Source: an uncultured Hyphomicrobiales bacterium
GTDB taxonomy: Bacteria > Pseudomonadota > Alphaproteobacteria > Rhizobiales > Aestuariivirgaceae
Reading direction: 5' to 3'
Assembly (NCBI GenBank): GCA_903930095.1
Contig: CAIYXE010000057.1
Coordinates: 1-6,824 of the forward strand
DNA: 6,824 nt
In this document: piece by piece, positions 5,744 to 6,824 of the stretch
Position numbering within the stretch: position 1 is the stretch's first letter
Layout: the number at the start of each line of letters is the position of its first letter
Notes under the pieces: model-generated
Told to the model about the DNA's origin: nothing
The model's database searches: none
What the model saw: the letters and a program-made list of their open reading frames with translations, nothing else
Made by a program: the position numbers and the translations under genes

Positions 5744-6824
5744 CATCGACGGACGGGCCGCAGGCAACACTGGCGAACTGGCGCCAGCATCCACATAGCA
5801 TCTGGGGCTTTACCCACATCGACCGCCTGCTCCCCGTGGCGCCGGTGGCGGCGGGCGAGGCCGCGGCCTTGCCGCGCGGCGCAGACCTTGACCTCTCGTC
5901 CGTGAGCCTCTCCTCAGATGGTGCCCGCATGACGGCCCGGCAGGCGCTTGCTGCAACCCACACCGATGCCTTCCTCGTCATGAAGGATGGTGCTGTGGTG
6001 GCGGAGCATTATGTCAGCCAGCAGCCGGAGGACCGGCACATCGTGTTCTCCGTCAGCAAGTCGATCACGGCGGCGCTGGCCGGCGTGCTGGTGGAACAGG
6101 GGCTGCTCGACCCTGATGCCCCGGTCGTCCATTACCTGCCGGAGGTGAAGGCATCGGCCTATGCCGACTGCACGCTGCGCCATGTGCTGGACATGACGGT
6201 GAGCATCCGCTTCACCGAGGACTACCTCGATCCATTGGGCGACGTCGCCCGTTACCGCGTCGCCATGGGCTGGAACCCGCCGGGCGCGATGGGCGGCGAG
6301 GATGGTCTTCACCGCTTCATCGCCGGCCTGCCCCGGGCGGATTATCCGCACGGTCACCGGTTTCACTATGTGTCGCCCAACTCGGACCTTCTCGGCTGGA
6401 TCATCGAGCGCGCCAGCGGCGAGACCTTCGCTGGGCTTCTGTCCCGCCATGTCTGGCAGCCCATGGGTGCGGCGCAGGAGGCCTTCATCACGCTCGACCG
6501 GCATGGCGCGCCGCGCACGGCGGGCGGCATCTGCACGAGCCTTGCCGACCTTGCCCGTTTCGGCGAGGTGATGCGGGGCAGGGGCGCGTTCAATGGCCGG
6601 CGCATCATCCCCGCGCGCTGGATCGACGACATCCTGCAGGCGGGCGATGCCGTGGCCTGGTCGCGCGGTGAACTGGTGTCGCTGTTCCCGGAGGGGCGCT
6701 ACCGCTCCAAGTGGTACGTCCCCGCCCCGTCCTCCCGGGTGCTCTGCGCCATCGGCATCCACGGGCAGTGGATCTATGTCGATTTCGATGCAGGCATGGT
6801 GGCGGTGAAGCAGTCCTCCCAGCC
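5740..6824 (+). CDS. Serine hydrolase, class C beta-lactamase / NylB-like (3' end outside window)
   Basis: A frame of 361 codons without a stop runs off the window edge; NylB-type enzymes are about 390 residues, so little is missing. The start ATG 5740 has AGGGG at 5730-5734; an in-frame GTG at 5734 is the only close alternative. Residues 103-107 are FSVSK, giving the SxxK motif with nucleophile Ser104 and Lys107. Tyr210 in HYVSPNSDLLGW (209-220) fits the catalytic Tyr of the YxN-like motif, with Ser-Tyr spacing close to NylB (Ser112/Tyr215). A late HGQW (341-344) stands where the KTG-type strand is expected. Such enzymes hydrolyse amide or ester bonds: 6-aminohexanoate dimers, esters, sometimes D-amino-acid peptides. 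The natural substrate is not predictable, and true beta-lactamase activity is unlikely to be the main role. No signal peptide is visible (MTSTDGPQATLANW), so it is probably cytoplasmic. The palindromes upstream separate it from the glycosyltransferase operon. Confidence 0.92.
   Translation, partial: MTSTDGPQATLANWRQHPHSIWGFTHIDRLLPVAPVAAGEAAALPRGADLDLSSVSLSSDGARMTARQALAATHTDAFLVMKDGAVVAEHYVSQQPEDRHIVFSVSKSITAALAGVLVEQGLLDPDAPVVHYLPEVKASAYADCTLRHVLDMTVSIRFTEDYLDPLGDVARYRVAMGWNPPGAMGGEDGLHRFIAGLPRADYPHGHRFHYVSPNSDLLGWIIERASGETFAGLLSRHVWQPMGAAQEAFITLDRHGAPRTAGGICTSLADLARFGEVMRGRGAFNGRRIIPARWIDDILQAGDAVAWSRGELVSLFPEGRYRSKWYVPAPSSRVLCAIGIHGQWIYVDFDAGMVAVKQSSQ

Noticed and set aside
5914..6762. 282-codon minus-strand frame opposite the hydrolase
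   Set aside because: It lies entirely antisense to a frame with SxxK, catalytic Tyr and HGQ motifs, and shows no motif of its own.

Overview
The window looks like chromosomal DNA of an alphaproteobacterium, probably of the order Hyphomicrobiales (Rhizobiales). The grounds are high GC content with GC-rich third codon positions, the alphaproteobacterial look of the GyrB C-terminus, and a nested extragenic palindrome built on GAGCATGACC / GGTCATGCTC arms, a type familiar from intergenic regions of that order. All four long genes lie on the plus strand.

Layout. (1) Positions 3-356 hold the last 117 codons of gyrB, followed by GC-rich hairpins that may end its transcription. (2) Positions 357-650 are a 294-base leader region. 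It holds a weak promoter-like pair overlapped by a near-perfect inverted repeat (436-465), a possible 22-codon leader peptide (583-651), and two mutually exclusive hairpins, one of which would mask the ribosome binding site of the next gene. (3) Positions 651-3512 encode a 953-residue protein made almost entirely of octapeptide repeats, organised in seven super-repeats of exactly 109 residues (327 bp). It has no recognisable catalytic domain and no signal peptide. (4) After 19 bases, positions 3532-5529 encode a 665-residue TPR plus GT41 (OGT/SPINDLY-type) glycosyltransferase. (5) Positions 5530-5739 carry the extragenic palindrome cluster. (6) From 5740 to the window end runs a serine hydrolase of the class C beta-lactamase / 6-aminohexanoate-dimer hydrolase (NylB) fold, cut by the window edge.

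The most interesting unit is the two-gene cassette at 651-5529: a very regular, Ser/Thr-rich, Lys/Cys/His-free repeat protein followed at once by a protein glycosyltransferase. The simplest reading is a dedicated substrate-enzyme pair in which the GT41 enzyme glycosylates the repeat protein on Ser/Thr (or on the recurrent N-X-S/T sequons). This is inference from adjacency and composition; the enzyme family assignment itself is solid. The gyrase and hydrolase genes flanking the cassette show no functional link to it.
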